From the NCBI GenBank assembly GCA_017309115.1, contig JAFLEF010000024.1, positions 40,114 to 104,113 on the forward strand: 64,000 nt of DNA, given 5' to 3'. The notes under the pieces were generated by a model that was not told the DNA's origin, made no database searches, and was given only the letters and a program-made list of their open reading frames with translations. The DNA is from Verrucomicrobiota bacterium (GTDB lineage: Bacteria > Verrucomicrobiota > Verrucomicrobiia > Limisphaerales > UBA9464). Positions 51,773 to 59,321 of this stretch are shown here, in pieces (positions within the stretch are counted from its first letter, which is position 1; every line of letters starts with the position of its first letter). A program made the translations under genes and the position numbers.

Positions 51773-52114
51773 TCAGTCGCCCAGCAGATTCTTCAATGCT
51801 GCCCGGGCTGCTTCCGCCCGAGCATCCTCACTGACGCCACCCCAAACCCGGGGCTTAAAGTCGAAGTACTCGCAGAAATTGGCCTGATCCTTGTGTTCGA
51901 CTGGTTCGGCCCGTCCGTCGCGGCATTGGTGAGCGGCTCGAAGGTCGTAGTAGGTGCAATTGACACAGACCCGTAAGTCGGCGCGGCACTGGGGACACGT
52001 CTCGCTTCGGCCTGGCAGTTCGCGAAACCCCCAAACCCATCCGCAGCGGTAACAATGACGCGTCACCCCCAACTCTTTAGCAAAGGCAGCCTTTTGAAGT
52101 CCAGACACGGGCAC
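51773..52114 (-). CDS. Small Cys-rich zinc-ribbon-like protein, unknown
   Basis: 113 residues starting at GTG 52114. H-C-Y-R-C-G and C-P-Q-C form one zinc ribbon, and the C-terminal part has R-V-C-V-N-C-x-Y-Y-D, C-R-D-G-R-A-E-P-V-x-x-K-D-x-A-N-F-C-E-Y-F, a conserved unnamed signature seen across bacteria, which could form a second metal site. Probably a cytosolic metal-binding protein; role unknown. Confidence 0.75.
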   Translation of the reverse strand: MPVSGLQKAAFAKELGVTRHCYRCGWVWGFRELPGRSETCPQCRADLRVCVNCTYYDLRAAHQCRDGRAEPVEHKDQANFCEYFDFKPRVWGGVSEDARAEAARAALKNLLGD

Positions 52115-52140
52115 TATTCGCGGCTAATCCAAGCCCTGAG

Positions 52141-52278
52141 TTGAAGAATGACCTTGGCGAACCGTTCCTGCCCGAACGACTTGAATCGGGAAGGGGAAAT
52201 CTGGAAAACGCCCACGCCTACCGGCGGCCGATTCGCGGTTCGTTCAAGAACGAGGACATCTACGTCGATCTCAACTAA
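52141..52278 (+). pseudogene. Possible C-terminal gene remnant
   Basis: A frame ending at TAA 52276-52278 reads like the end of a real protein (N-D-L-G-E-P-F-L-P-E-R-L-E-S-G, then S-F-K-N-E-D-I-Y-V-D-L-N). It has no usable start, as upstream it runs into the antisense of the zinc-ribbon gene. Nearby, 52300-52630 holds only repeats. This is probably a decayed gene end left by rearrangement; the parent protein is not identified. Confidence 0.3.
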
Positions 52279-52378
52279 CTGAGAGGCAGGTAAGAGGTAA
52301 GGAATTTCGCCGGGCCCGCTCGGAGGACCGGAGTCTTCGCTGCGCCCTTACCGCTTACCCCTTACCGGCCCCTCCTTT

Positions 52379-52456
52379 GGTGGGGCGACGCTCCGCGGAG
52401 CCGTCCGTCTGTGGAGTCCACTCGCGTCATCTTTTCCAGACGCGCACGGCCCGGTG
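52379..52456 (+). repeat. Diverged copy of the 93-bp palindromic repeat, with heptamer flank
   Basis: GGTGGGGCGACGCTCCGCGG at its left end is identical to the copy at 53775. The middle (GTGGAGTCCACT, CTTTTCCAGACGCG) is related and the right end has lost the family terminus. Just to its left (52346-52366) stand TTACC heptamers (CCGCTTA, CCCCTTA). The 516-bp gap 52115-52630 otherwise contains the gene remnant, a CCTCCGCGGGAGACC block near 52503-52524 and the repeat at 52600. Confidence 0.7.
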
Positions 52457-52599
52457 AAAACCCTGCTGACTGCCGACCCCTTACCGCTTCCCCCTTCAGC
52501 CCTCCGCGCCCTCCGCGGGAGACCTTTCCCCTTCTGAGACGGAGTCGCGTCACGTTGTTCGACCCTGACCAGCAAGAGCCGCGGTCCTTCGCTGCGCTC

Positions 52600-52636
52600 G
52601 GGGCCGCGGGGACGGCCCGGCGGTCCATCCCTACCA
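52600..52636. repeat. Second dispersed repeat, copy also at 12631-12667
   Basis: The core GCGGGGACGGCCCGGCGGTC and following CCATCCC match 12631-12667 nearly exactly across 37 bp. The block overlaps the stop codon of the SDR gene that ends at 52631, so the repeat has inserted against or provided the gene's 3' end. Confidence 0.65.
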
Positions 52637-53413
52637 CTGATGGGAAGACGACGCGGCGCGGTCGAGATGCGTGTAGCCGCCATCCACGAACAGAAACTGA
52701 CCCGTGATGTGACTCGCCCGCGGGGATGCCAGCCAGACAATCGCATCGGCCACCTCCTCGGGTCGCGTCAGCCGACGCTCGAACGGCACCAGATTCGCCA
52801 CCCGACTCCGAGCCAGCGCCGGGTCCGGTTGAGTGGCAAACCACCGTTGGTATTGGTCCGAATCACATTCCGCCGGCACCACCGAGTTGACCCGCACTCC
52901 TTGGGATCCCAACGTCAACGCCCACTCTCGCGTCAGCGCATTCAAGGCCCCCTTGGCCGCGGCGTAGCCCGAGGTCTTGCCCTGACCGGTGGACGCCACC
53001 TTCGAACTGACGTTGATCACGCATCCCTGACGACGCTGGAGGTGCGCCTGGGCCAGATGCGTGAGCGTGTACGCCGGCAATAGATTCCGCTGCAGCGACG
53101 CCAGAAACACTTCGGGAGGAGCATCCAACCCGACGCTGTCATTGGCTCCGGCGTTGTTCACAAGGATGTCCAGGTTCCCGAAGTGGTCCACGCCCCGCTG
53201 AACCGCCTCGGCACACACGGCCGCGTCTGTGAGGTCCCCGGCCACGACGAGAACGTCACTCCGTCCTTGCGCCAAGCGCTCCGCAGCCGCGGCGTCGCGA
53301 TCGACCAAGACCACCCGGGCACCCTCTCCCAGAAAACTCAACACGGTGGCGGCTCCGATTCCCCGGGCTCCACCGGAGACCAAAGCCACCCGATCTTTCA
53401 ACTGCAGGTCCAT
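52631..53413 (-). CDS. SDR family oxidoreductase
   Basis: 260 residues from the ATG at 53413 (M-D-L-Q-L-K-D-R-V-A-L-V). The NAD(P) motif is S-G-G-A-R-G-I-G (TGxxxGxG type, first residue Ser). N-N-A-G follows near 88, then the catalytic Ser in I-N-V-S-S-K-V-A, Y-A-A-A-K (Tyr-Lys) and the N terminus of the C-terminal strand G-Q-F-L-F-V-D-G-G-Y-T. The layout matches classical sugar/hydroxyacid SDRs, with resemblance to L-fucose dehydrogenase-like enzymes; the substrate is unknown. Its last codons fall in a dispersed repeat. Confidence 0.9.
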   Translation of the reverse strand: MDLQLKDRVALVSGGARGIGAATVLSFLGEGARVVLVDRDAAAAERLAQGRSDVLVVAGDLTDAAVCAEAVQRGVDHFGNLDILVNNAGANDSVGLDAPPEVFLASLQRNLLPAYTLTHLAQAHLQRRQGCVINVSSKVASTGQGKTSGYAAAKGALNALTREWALTLGSQGVRVNSVVPAECDSDQYQRWFATQPDPALARSRVANLVPFERRLTRPEEVADAIVWLASPRASHITGQFLFVDGGYTHLDRAASSSHQW

Positions 53414-53541
53414 GACGCAGGACTGTTCCGGGAAAACCCGTCCGGGAACAGCAAAGACCGGAGGCACCGCTCCCTAAATTTGGAACCAATCCAACCCCGC
53501 TCGGCACTTGCCTCCGAAGAGTAGCGGGACAGACTGGGTCA

Positions 53542-53766
53542 ATGGATACGAACTCCTTTCGGGCTCGTTTGGAGGCCCGTCCGTTTCGTGCCTTTACCGT
53601 TCAGTTGAACAACGGGCGCGCACTTCCCGTTCGTCATCCGGAGTTTGCCGCCCTCACTCCCCGCGGTTGGGAAGTCATTATCTGGACCGACGACCACCAC
53701 TACGAGTTCGTCGATCTGAATGCCGTTTCGTCTTTGAAGGTTCATCGAGGCCGGCCGACGAACTGA
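53542..53766 (+). CDS. Small conserved protein, unknown
   Basis: 74 residues with no signal or helix: R-P-F-R-A-F-T-V-Q-L-N-N-G-R, H-P-E-F-A-A-L-T-P-R-G, then a short acidic loop D-D-H-H-Y-E-F-V-D-L-N-A-V. I recall similar short proteins in Planctomycetes and Verrucomicrobia with the H-P-E-F-x-A-L pattern; no function is known. It ends 8 bp before the palindromic repeat at 53775. Confidence 0.65.
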   Translation: MDTNSFRARLEARPFRAFTVQLNNGRALPVRHPEFAALTPRGWEVIIWTDDHHYEFVDLNAVSSLKVHRGRPTN

Positions 53767-53774
53767 AGTTCTCT

Positions 53775-53867
53775 GGTGGGGCGACGCTCCGCGGAGCCGT
53801 ACCTATGTGGACTGGTGACGCGTCTTTTCGCCGAGACGCGAACGGCTCGGTGTAACCTCGCCCTACC
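53775..53867 (+). repeat. 93-bp palindromic interspersed repeat, reference copy
   Basis: Begins GGTGGGGCGACGCTCCGCGG and ends CCTCGCCCTACC. The complement of the copy at 60597-60689, also exactly 93 bp, matches it over the whole length. Ends are imperfect terminal inverted repeats (GGTRGGGCGA / TCGCCCTACC), and the interior has a GACGCGTCTTTTCGC-type second fold. Heptamers (CCTCTTA, CCGCTTA, CCCCTTA) follow at 53881-53910. No ORF inside. This is a non-autonomous REP- or MITE-like element. It fills most of the gap before modA. Confidence 0.8.
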
Positions 53868-53957
53868 GTCCTCCGCACATCCTTACCTCTTACCGCTTAC
53901 CCCTTACCTTCCCGCCCTCGCGAAACGGCTCGCGACGGAGACCGCCGACTGGCAGAA

Positions 53958-54752
53958 GTGAACGCCGTGAAACGGTTGATGCTCGAACTCTGGGTGCTGC
54001 TCCTCGGGAGCGGGCTCGGCCTGGCAGCGGATCCGCCGACGCCGCTGCGGATCGCCGCGGCCTCGGATCTGATGTTCTGCCTCGATGCCCTCAACGACGC
54101 GTTCCGCACCGCCCACCCAGGCACCCAGGTTCAAGTCACTCCGGGATCTTCCGGGAATCTCTTCGCGCAAATTCAACAGGGCGCACCCTTCGACCTCTTT
54201 CTCTCGGCGGACCGGTCGTATCCGCTGGCGTTGATCGCCGCCGGGGCAGCCGAATCCAATTCGCTCACCCACTATGCCAACGGTCGGCTCGTGCTCTGGA
54301 CCCTGAAGCCGGAGATCGCCGTCACGAACGGACTCCCCGTGCTGACCCAACCCACCTTTCGCCGACTGGCCATCGCGAATCCCGAACACGCGCCGTACGG
54401 ACGGGCGGCCCGGGATGCGTTGCAGCGCGCCGGACTGTGGAATCAGGTCACGAACCGACTGGTCCTCGCCGACAACATCGCGCAGGCCGCCCAGTGGGTT
54501 CAGACCGGAGCCGTCGACGCCGGCCTCGTCGCCCTGTCGCTGGTGTCGGCGCCCAAACTCAAAGGTGTGGGAGCCTATTGGGTGCTGCCCGAAGACAGTC
54601 ATGCTCCACTGGAACAAGCTGCGGTTCTCACCCGGCGCGGCACCACTAATGCCGCCGCCCGGGCGTATCTGAATTTCCTGCGAACCCCCAAGGCCCGGTC
54701 GATCTTCGATCAATACGGGTTCCGCCTGCCCACCCCGACCACCGCCCCGTGA
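53958..54752 (+). CDS. modA: Molybdate ABC transporter, substrate-binding protein
   Basis: 264 residues from GTG 53958, signal peptide ending GLGLAAD-PP. A-A-A-S-D-L-M-F-C-L-D-A-L, V-T-P-G-S-S-G-N-L-F-A-Q-I and A-P-F-D-L-F-L-S-A-D are the conserved ModA pieces, with the Ser residues that hold the oxyanion, and the C-terminal A-R-A-Y-L-N-F-L-R-T-P-K-A is also typical. Binds molybdate or tungstate in the periplasm. It overlaps modB by 4 bp. Confidence 0.95.
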   Translation: MNAVKRLMLELWVLLLGSGLGLAADPPTPLRIAAASDLMFCLDALNDAFRTAHPGTQVQVTPGSSGNLFAQIQQGAPFDLFLSADRSYPLALIAAGAAESNSLTHYANGRLVLWTLKPEIAVTNGLPVLTQPTFRRLAIANPEHAPYGRAARDALQRAGLWNQVTNRLVLADNIAQAAQWVQTGAVDAGLVALSLVSAPKLKGVGAYWVLPEDSHAPLEQAAVLTRRGTTNAAARAYLNFLRTPKARSIFDQYGFRLPTPTTAP

Positions 54753-55447
54753 GTCCGGATCCCACCACCGGACCCTGGCTGCCGCCCGATATCTGGCAGT
54801 CGTTGTTCCTGACACTTCGCTTGGCGGTCACGGTGACCGGTCTGCTGCTGCTGCTCGCGATTCCGGTGTCGGCCTGGCTCGCGTTCTCGCGTCAGCGCTG
54901 GGTGCCGTTGGTGGAGGCCGTGGTCGGTTTGCCCGTCGTGTTGCCGCCGACGGTGCTCGGGTTTTATCTGCTCGCGCTCTTCGCCCCGGACACACCGGTG
55001 GGCCGGTTCTGGATTCGAATCACGGGCGACACCCTGGCGTTTTCCTTCTCCGGGTTGGTCCTGGGGTCGATGGCGTACAGCCTGCCCTACGCGGTGCAAC
55101 CGCTGACCGCCGCGTTCCGATCCATTCCGGCGTCGCTGTTGGAAGCGGCCGAATCGGTGGGCGGCAGAACCTGGAGCAATTTCTGGCGGGTCACGTTGCC
55201 CCTGTCACGACGGGGAGTGCTGGTGGCGGCGATGCTGAGTTTCGCGCACACGGTTGGGGAATTCGGAGTCGTGGTGATGCTGGGCGGTAGCATTCCGGGA
55301 CGTACCCGGGTGGCCTCCATCGCCCTTTACGACGAAGTGCAGAAACTCAACTACGACACCGCCCACCGTCTCGCTCTCGTCCTGCTATTGGTGTCGTTTG
55401 CCGTGCTGGTCCCGTTGGCCTGGCTGCAACGCCGTCGAGATCGCTGA
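54749..55447 (+). CDS. modB: Molybdate ABC transporter permease
   Basis: 232 residues, GTG start overlapping the modA stop (GTGA). It has five or six helices. V-V-G-L-P-V-V-L-P-P-T-V-L-G-F-Y-L-L is the ModB signature, and the EAA loop E-A-A-E-S-V-G-G-R-T-W-S-N-F-W-R-V-T-L-P contacts the ATPase. No modC follows; instead the next gene is a minus-strand ferredoxin, so the ATPase must be encoded elsewhere, or be supplied by another system. Confidence 0.95.
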   Translation: MSPDPTTGPWLPPDIWQSLFLTLRLAVTVTGLLLLLAIPVSAWLAFSRQRWVPLVEAVVGLPVVLPPTVLGFYLLALFAPDTPVGRFWIRITGDTLAFSFSGLVLGSMAYSLPYAVQPLTAAFRSIPASLLEAAESVGGRTWSNFWRVTLPLSRRGVLVAAMLSFAHTVGEFGVVVMLGGSIPGRTRVASIALYDEVQKLNYDTAHRLALVLLLVSFAVLVPLAWLQRRRDR

Positions 55448-55455
55448 ACTCTTCC

Positions 55456-55752
55456 TCACCGCATTCGCGGCAGCAGACGAACGGCATTGGTTGGCGCCGG
55501 ACACACCTGCTGGCAGATGCGACAGCCGTTGCAGAGCTCCGGATCCACCATCGGCAACCCGGCGTCCCACTGCATCGCGCCGGGAATCGGGCACTGGTCG
55601 ATGCACACCGAGCAGGACGACGTCAGCGCCAGGCAATGTCGGCCGGATACCAGGGCGACCCGATTCGGATCGGGTTCCGGCACGGGTTTGGGCGCCGGCT
55701 TCAATCGCCGTCCAAACATCCGGAACAAGTCCCGTCGGGAAACATCGCTCAT
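55456..55752 (-). CDS. NapF-like ferredoxin, two 4Fe-4S clusters
   Basis: 98 residues from the ATG at 55752. The N terminus M-S-D-V-S-R-R-D-L-F-R-M-F-G-R-R resembles NapF/NapG-type proteins. Cluster one uses C-S-V-C-I-D-Q-C-P with an upstream C (R-H-C-L-A). Cluster two is C-N-G-C-R-I-C-Q-Q-V-C-P. Such proteins supply electrons for, or help mature, molybdoenzymes; the adjacent modAB fits. The R-R-D-L-F could be Tat-like but it lacks a hydrophobic segment, so the protein is probably cytoplasmic. Confidence 0.85.
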   Translation of the reverse strand: MSDVSRRDLFRMFGRRLKPAPKPVPEPDPNRVALVSGRHCLALTSSCSVCIDQCPIPGAMQWDAGLPMVDPELCNGCRICQQVCPAPTNAVRLLPRMR

Positions 55753-55876
55753 GACGACCCACGCTAGGCGTTTTCCCCGAATTGGGCCAGAGTGGGCTGG
55801 GCCTAAATTCCCCGCGCGCAGCGAATCCCGTCGTTTGACAAGCGAGCCTCCGCGGTGGAGTTGAGGGTCCAACATT

Positions 55877-56584
55877 GTGAAATCGACCACCCCAACCCCG
55901 CCCTCCACGCTGCTTCGAGCGCGTCAGGTTGGCCGCACCTACGCCGGTCGGGCGGTGCTGCGTGGGGTTTCCTTCGACCTGAAGGCCGGCGAACGACTGG
56001 CGTTGGTGGGTCCTTCCGGCAGCGGCAAGACCACGTTGCTCAACTGTCTGGGCGGGGTCGATCGCCCGGATTCCGGCAGCATCGAACTGAACGGGGTGGC
56101 GCTCGAAACCTTGAACGGAGATCAACTGGCCGAAGTCCGTCGGCGCCGACTGGGAACCATTTTCCAGTTCTTTCACCTGCTGCCCACGCTCACCGCCGCC
56201 GAGAATGTCGAATTGCCCCTGCAGCTCAATGGCGTCAACTCCACCGAGCGCGTCCGGCGAGTGCAACAACTCCTGGATCGGGTCCAGGTGAGCCACCGGG
56301 CCGACGCCTGGCCAGCGCAATTGTCCGGCGGGGAAATGCAGCGGGTGGCCATCGCCCGGGCCCTGGCGCATCAGCCGGAACTCCTGCTGGCCGACGAACC
56401 TACCGGCAATCTGGATTCGAAGAACGGCGCGAACATCCTGCGTCTGCTCCGCGAACTCTCCAACGAAACGGGAACTGCGCTGGTCTTGGTTACTCACAGT
56501 CCCGAGGCCGCCGCCATCTGCCATCGGGAACTTGAGCTGCGCGACGGGGAAGTGGTGGGCGAACGACTCCTGTCGGCTTCATGA
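55877..56584 (+). CDS. ABC transporter ATP-binding protein (LolD/AttE-type)
   Basis: 235 residues, GTG start. Walker A G-P-S-G-S-G-K-T-T is at 45-53, Q-loop F-Q-F-F-H-L-L-P, signature L-S-G-G-E-M-Q-R, Walker B L-L-L-A-D-E-P-T-G-N-L-D, H-loop V-T-H-S. This is the LolD/MacB ATPase subfamily, which drives mechanotransmission permeases. It overlaps the next gene by ATGA. Together with the FtsX-domain permease and the lipocalin-like secreted protein it forms an AttEFGH-type set. Divergent from the ferredoxin. Confidence 0.94.
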   Translation: MKSTTPTPPSTLLRARQVGRTYAGRAVLRGVSFDLKAGERLALVGPSGSGKTTLLNCLGGVDRPDSGSIELNGVALETLNGDQLAEVRRRRLGTIFQFFHLLPTLTAAENVELPLQLNGVNSTERVRRVQQLLDRVQVSHRADAWPAQLSGGEMQRVAIARALAHQPELLLADEPTGNLDSKNGANILRLLRELSNETGTALVLVTHSPEAAAICHRELELRDGEVVGERLLSAS

Positions 56585-59316
56585 GCGCCGCTCCTTTACG
56601 TTCCGACCTGCCCGGCGTGGTGGGTCTGCTGTGGCGTCGGTTCACCTGGCGGCATTGGTGTCTGGCGCCGGTGCAGTCCGCTATTCTCGTGGCGATCCTC
56701 TCGCTGGGAGTCGGAGTCTTCTTCGCCATTCGCTTGGCCAATCGCGCTGCGGTCGCCAGCTTCCAGAATTTCACGGACCTGATCACCGCCGAGAGTGACG
56801 GTCTGATCAGCCCGGCCGCAGGTCTGCTGCCGGAAGCGGTCCTGACCGAACTTCGCACCGCCTTTGGTTCCCGGCCGGTTCAGCTGATTCCCGTTCTGGA
56901 AACCACCGCCGCCCGACCCCGCCAAAGTGAGACGGAAGTCATCGGTTCCCGCGGCACCTTCCAGCTTCTGGGCTTGGACCTTATCGCCGTCCAGAATCTT
57001 GCGGAACGGCGGCGCCCGGATCGGTCTTGGTTTGATCAGAGCGCGGCGCCGGGAGCTTCCGCGACGTCCCGCGATACCTCGCCCTCGCCTGCGGCCAGCA
57101 AGTTCTGGGACACCTTCCGCAATCCGCGGTCGGTGTTCATCAGTGAATTCCTCGCCCGACGCGAGGGTCTGTCCCCAGGGTCGGAACTTCCGCTAATTCT
57201 CAACGAACAGATCGTTCCGCTACGGGTGGCTGGAGTCATTCCCACCGATCCCGCCCAGCCCCAGGCCCCCGCCGAACTGATGGTCATGGACCTGCCGGCG
57301 CTCCAGCGGCTCACGGGCCTCACGGGTCAGGTCAGCCGGATTGAGTTTATTCTCGAGGACGGTCCGCAACGGGCGGAACGGTGGCAGGAACTGCGCGCTT
57401 TGCTGGAACGGCAGGCGACGAACTTCCCCGGAGCTCTCCAAGCCTCCAGCAGTCCGCGCTGGCAGGTGGCTTCCCCTGCGGATCGCCGGGAAAGCGGCGA
57501 AGTCATGACCCGCGCCTTTCGGCTCAACCTGACCATCCTATCGTTGCTGGCGTTGGTGGTGGGATTGTACCTGATCTTCCAGGCGCTCGACGGTGCGGTG
57601 GTTCGGAGACGCGAGGAAATTGCCATCCTGCGGTCCCTCGGCGTGCCGCCTCGCCTGATTCAGCGGGCCTGGCTGTGCGAAGCCGCGGTGCTCGGATTGG
57701 CCGGCGGTGTGGTGGGTTTGCTCCTCGGCTGGTTAGGCGCGCAAGGGGCCGTGCGACTCGTCGGTCGAACCGTCAACGCCCTGTACTACGCCACGTCGGC
57801 CGATCGAGCGGCGCTGCATTCCACCGAAGTGATCCTCGCGCTGGTGGTCTCGGTGCTGACCAGCGTGTTAGCGGGTTGGCTGCCGGCGAAATCCGCCGCG
57901 GAGACGCCTCCCGCCCAGTCGCTGGGACGGGGACACGGAACCACGTTCATCGGCCCCAGACTGCTGCGGCGGACGGGACTGGCCTGGGCTTTGGTGGCGG
58001 TAGGCTTCGGCCTGCTGACGCTCCCGCCCTGGCGTCTGGAAGCGGGTCTGCGAATTCCGGTGGCCGCGTACGCCGCGGCGCTGTGCTGGACCTTTGCCGC
58101 CGGCATCCTCGGGGGAAGCGTGTTGAAACATCTGTCCCGCTGGGCGGCCCGACCGGGAAGTCCCCTTTCGGGAGGAGCCGTGGCGCGACTCGCTCTCAGC
58201 CACGTGCGCGAGCCTTCCGGTCGACATCGTCTGGCCGTAGCCGGACTGGTTTGCGCGGTCGCCATGACGGCGGGTATGGCGATCCTCGTCGGCAGTTTCG
58301 ACACCACGATGCGGGGTTGGATTTCGCGGACGTTTCAGGCCGACCTGTATGTGTCCAGCGACGGAGCCCAAAGCGCTTCCACGGAGAACCGCATCTCGCC
58401 AGCGACTTGGCGCTCGGTCGCGGCCCATCCCGAGGTCACCCACGCTCAGGTCATTCAGGCCGCCCGGGTTCAACTGCCCGAAGGCGAGACAATGCTGGTG
58501 GGTGGCGACTTGGAATTCTTCCGGGAGTTCGCCCAGCCCGCCTGGCTCCAGGAACCCGTGGATAACTCCATCTTCGTTCCCGCCACCACCGCCGGGCAGG
58601 TCCTGGTCAGCGAAGCCTTTAGCGAACGGTTCCGTCTGCGACGCGGGGATAAACTGACCCTTCCCACGCCAGCCGGCGGACAACCGGTCACCATCGCCGG
58701 GGTCTTCTCGGATTACGGCAACGAACGAGGTTCCCTGATTGTTGATCGCGCCCATTTCGCCCGCTGGTTTGGCAATGAATTGGCGTCCAGTCTCATTCTG
58801 GTCCTCCGACCGGGTGCCGACATCGAATCCGTGCGGGCCGAACTTCGGGCGGCGCATCCCGGACTCGCGGTGTTCACGCAGTCGTATCTGCGCGGTGAAG
58901 CCCTGCGCATCTTCCGTCAAACCTTTGCCATCACCTACGCCCTGGAACTCATCGGCGTCACCGTGGCGGTGGCTGGACTCGGCTTCACCATGGTCAGTCT
59001 GCTGTGGGAACGCCGAGGCGAACTGACCACCCTGCGCGCGCTCGGACTCACCCGGCGGGAACTGGCGGCCGCAGCGGCTTTGGAAGGACTCTTCACCGCC
59101 GTCAGCGGCGTCGCCGTGGGATTGCTGGCCAGTGTGGGGTTGGGCTGGGTGCTGATTCACCGGGTGAACCAGCAGACCTTTGGTTGGACTTTGGAGACCG
59201 ATCGACCCTGGGGACAGCTGGCCGGCTTGGCGATCTTGGTGCTGGCCGCCGCCGCCGTTACCGCTTGGGGTGCCGGACGCTGGGGCGCCCAACTGCCCGC
59301 GGAACAGGAGGAATAA
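56581..59316 (+). CDS. ABC transporter permease with two FtsX domains (AttF/AttG fusion type)
   Basis: 911 residues. N-terminal helix A-I-L-V-A-I-L-S-L-G-V-G-V-F-F-A-I-R (about 37-55), a large periplasmic region, an FtsX block about 310-435 (R-R-E-E-I-A-I-L-R-S-L-G-V-P in the coupling loop). Two middle helices come next, then a second periplasmic domain (600-770) and the terminal FtsX block (R-R-G-E-L-T-T-L-R-A-L-G-L-T). It functions with the ATPase encoded just upstream (4-bp overlap). In AttEFGH systems the permease is often split in two genes; here the parts are one chain. Substrate unknown. Confidence 0.92.
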   Translation: MSAAPLRSDLPGVVGLLWRRFTWRHWCLAPVQSAILVAILSLGVGVFFAIRLANRAAVASFQNFTDLITAESDGLISPAAGLLPEAVLTELRTAFGSRPVQLIPVLETTAARPRQSETEVIGSRGTFQLLGLDLIAVQNLAERRRPDRSWFDQSAAPGASATSRDTSPSPAASKFWDTFRNPRSVFISEFLARREGLSPGSELPLILNEQIVPLRVAGVIPTDPAQPQAPAELMVMDLPALQRLTGLTGQVSRIEFILEDGPQRAERWQELRALLERQATNFPGALQASSSPRWQVASPADRRESGEVMTRAFRLNLTILSLLALVVGLYLIFQALDGAVVRRREEIAILRSLGVPPRLIQRAWLCEAAVLGLAGGVVGLLLGWLGAQGAVRLVGRTVNALYYATSADRAALHSTEVILALVVSVLTSVLAGWLPAKSAAETPPAQSLGRGHGTTFIGPRLLRRTGLAWALVAVGFGLLTLPPWRLEAGLRIPVAAYAAALCWTFAAGILGGSVLKHLSRWAARPGSPLSGGAVARLALSHVREPSGRHRLAVAGLVCAVAMTAGMAILVGSFDTTMRGWISRTFQADLYVSSDGAQSASTENRISPATWRSVAAHPEVTHAQVIQAARVQLPEGETMLVGGDLEFFREFAQPAWLQEPVDNSIFVPATTAGQVLVSEAFSERFRLRRGDKLTLPTPAGGQPVTIAGVFSDYGNERGSLIVDRAHFARWFGNELASSLILVLRPGADIESVRAELRAAHPGLAVFTQSYLRGEALRIFRQTFAITYALELIGVTVAVAGLGFTMVSLLWERRGELTTLRALGLTRRELAAAAALEGLFTAVSGVAVGLLASVGLGWVLIHRVNQQTFGWTLETDRPWGQLAGLAILVLAAAAVTAWGAGRWGAQLPAEQEE

Positions 59317-59321
59317 ATCCG

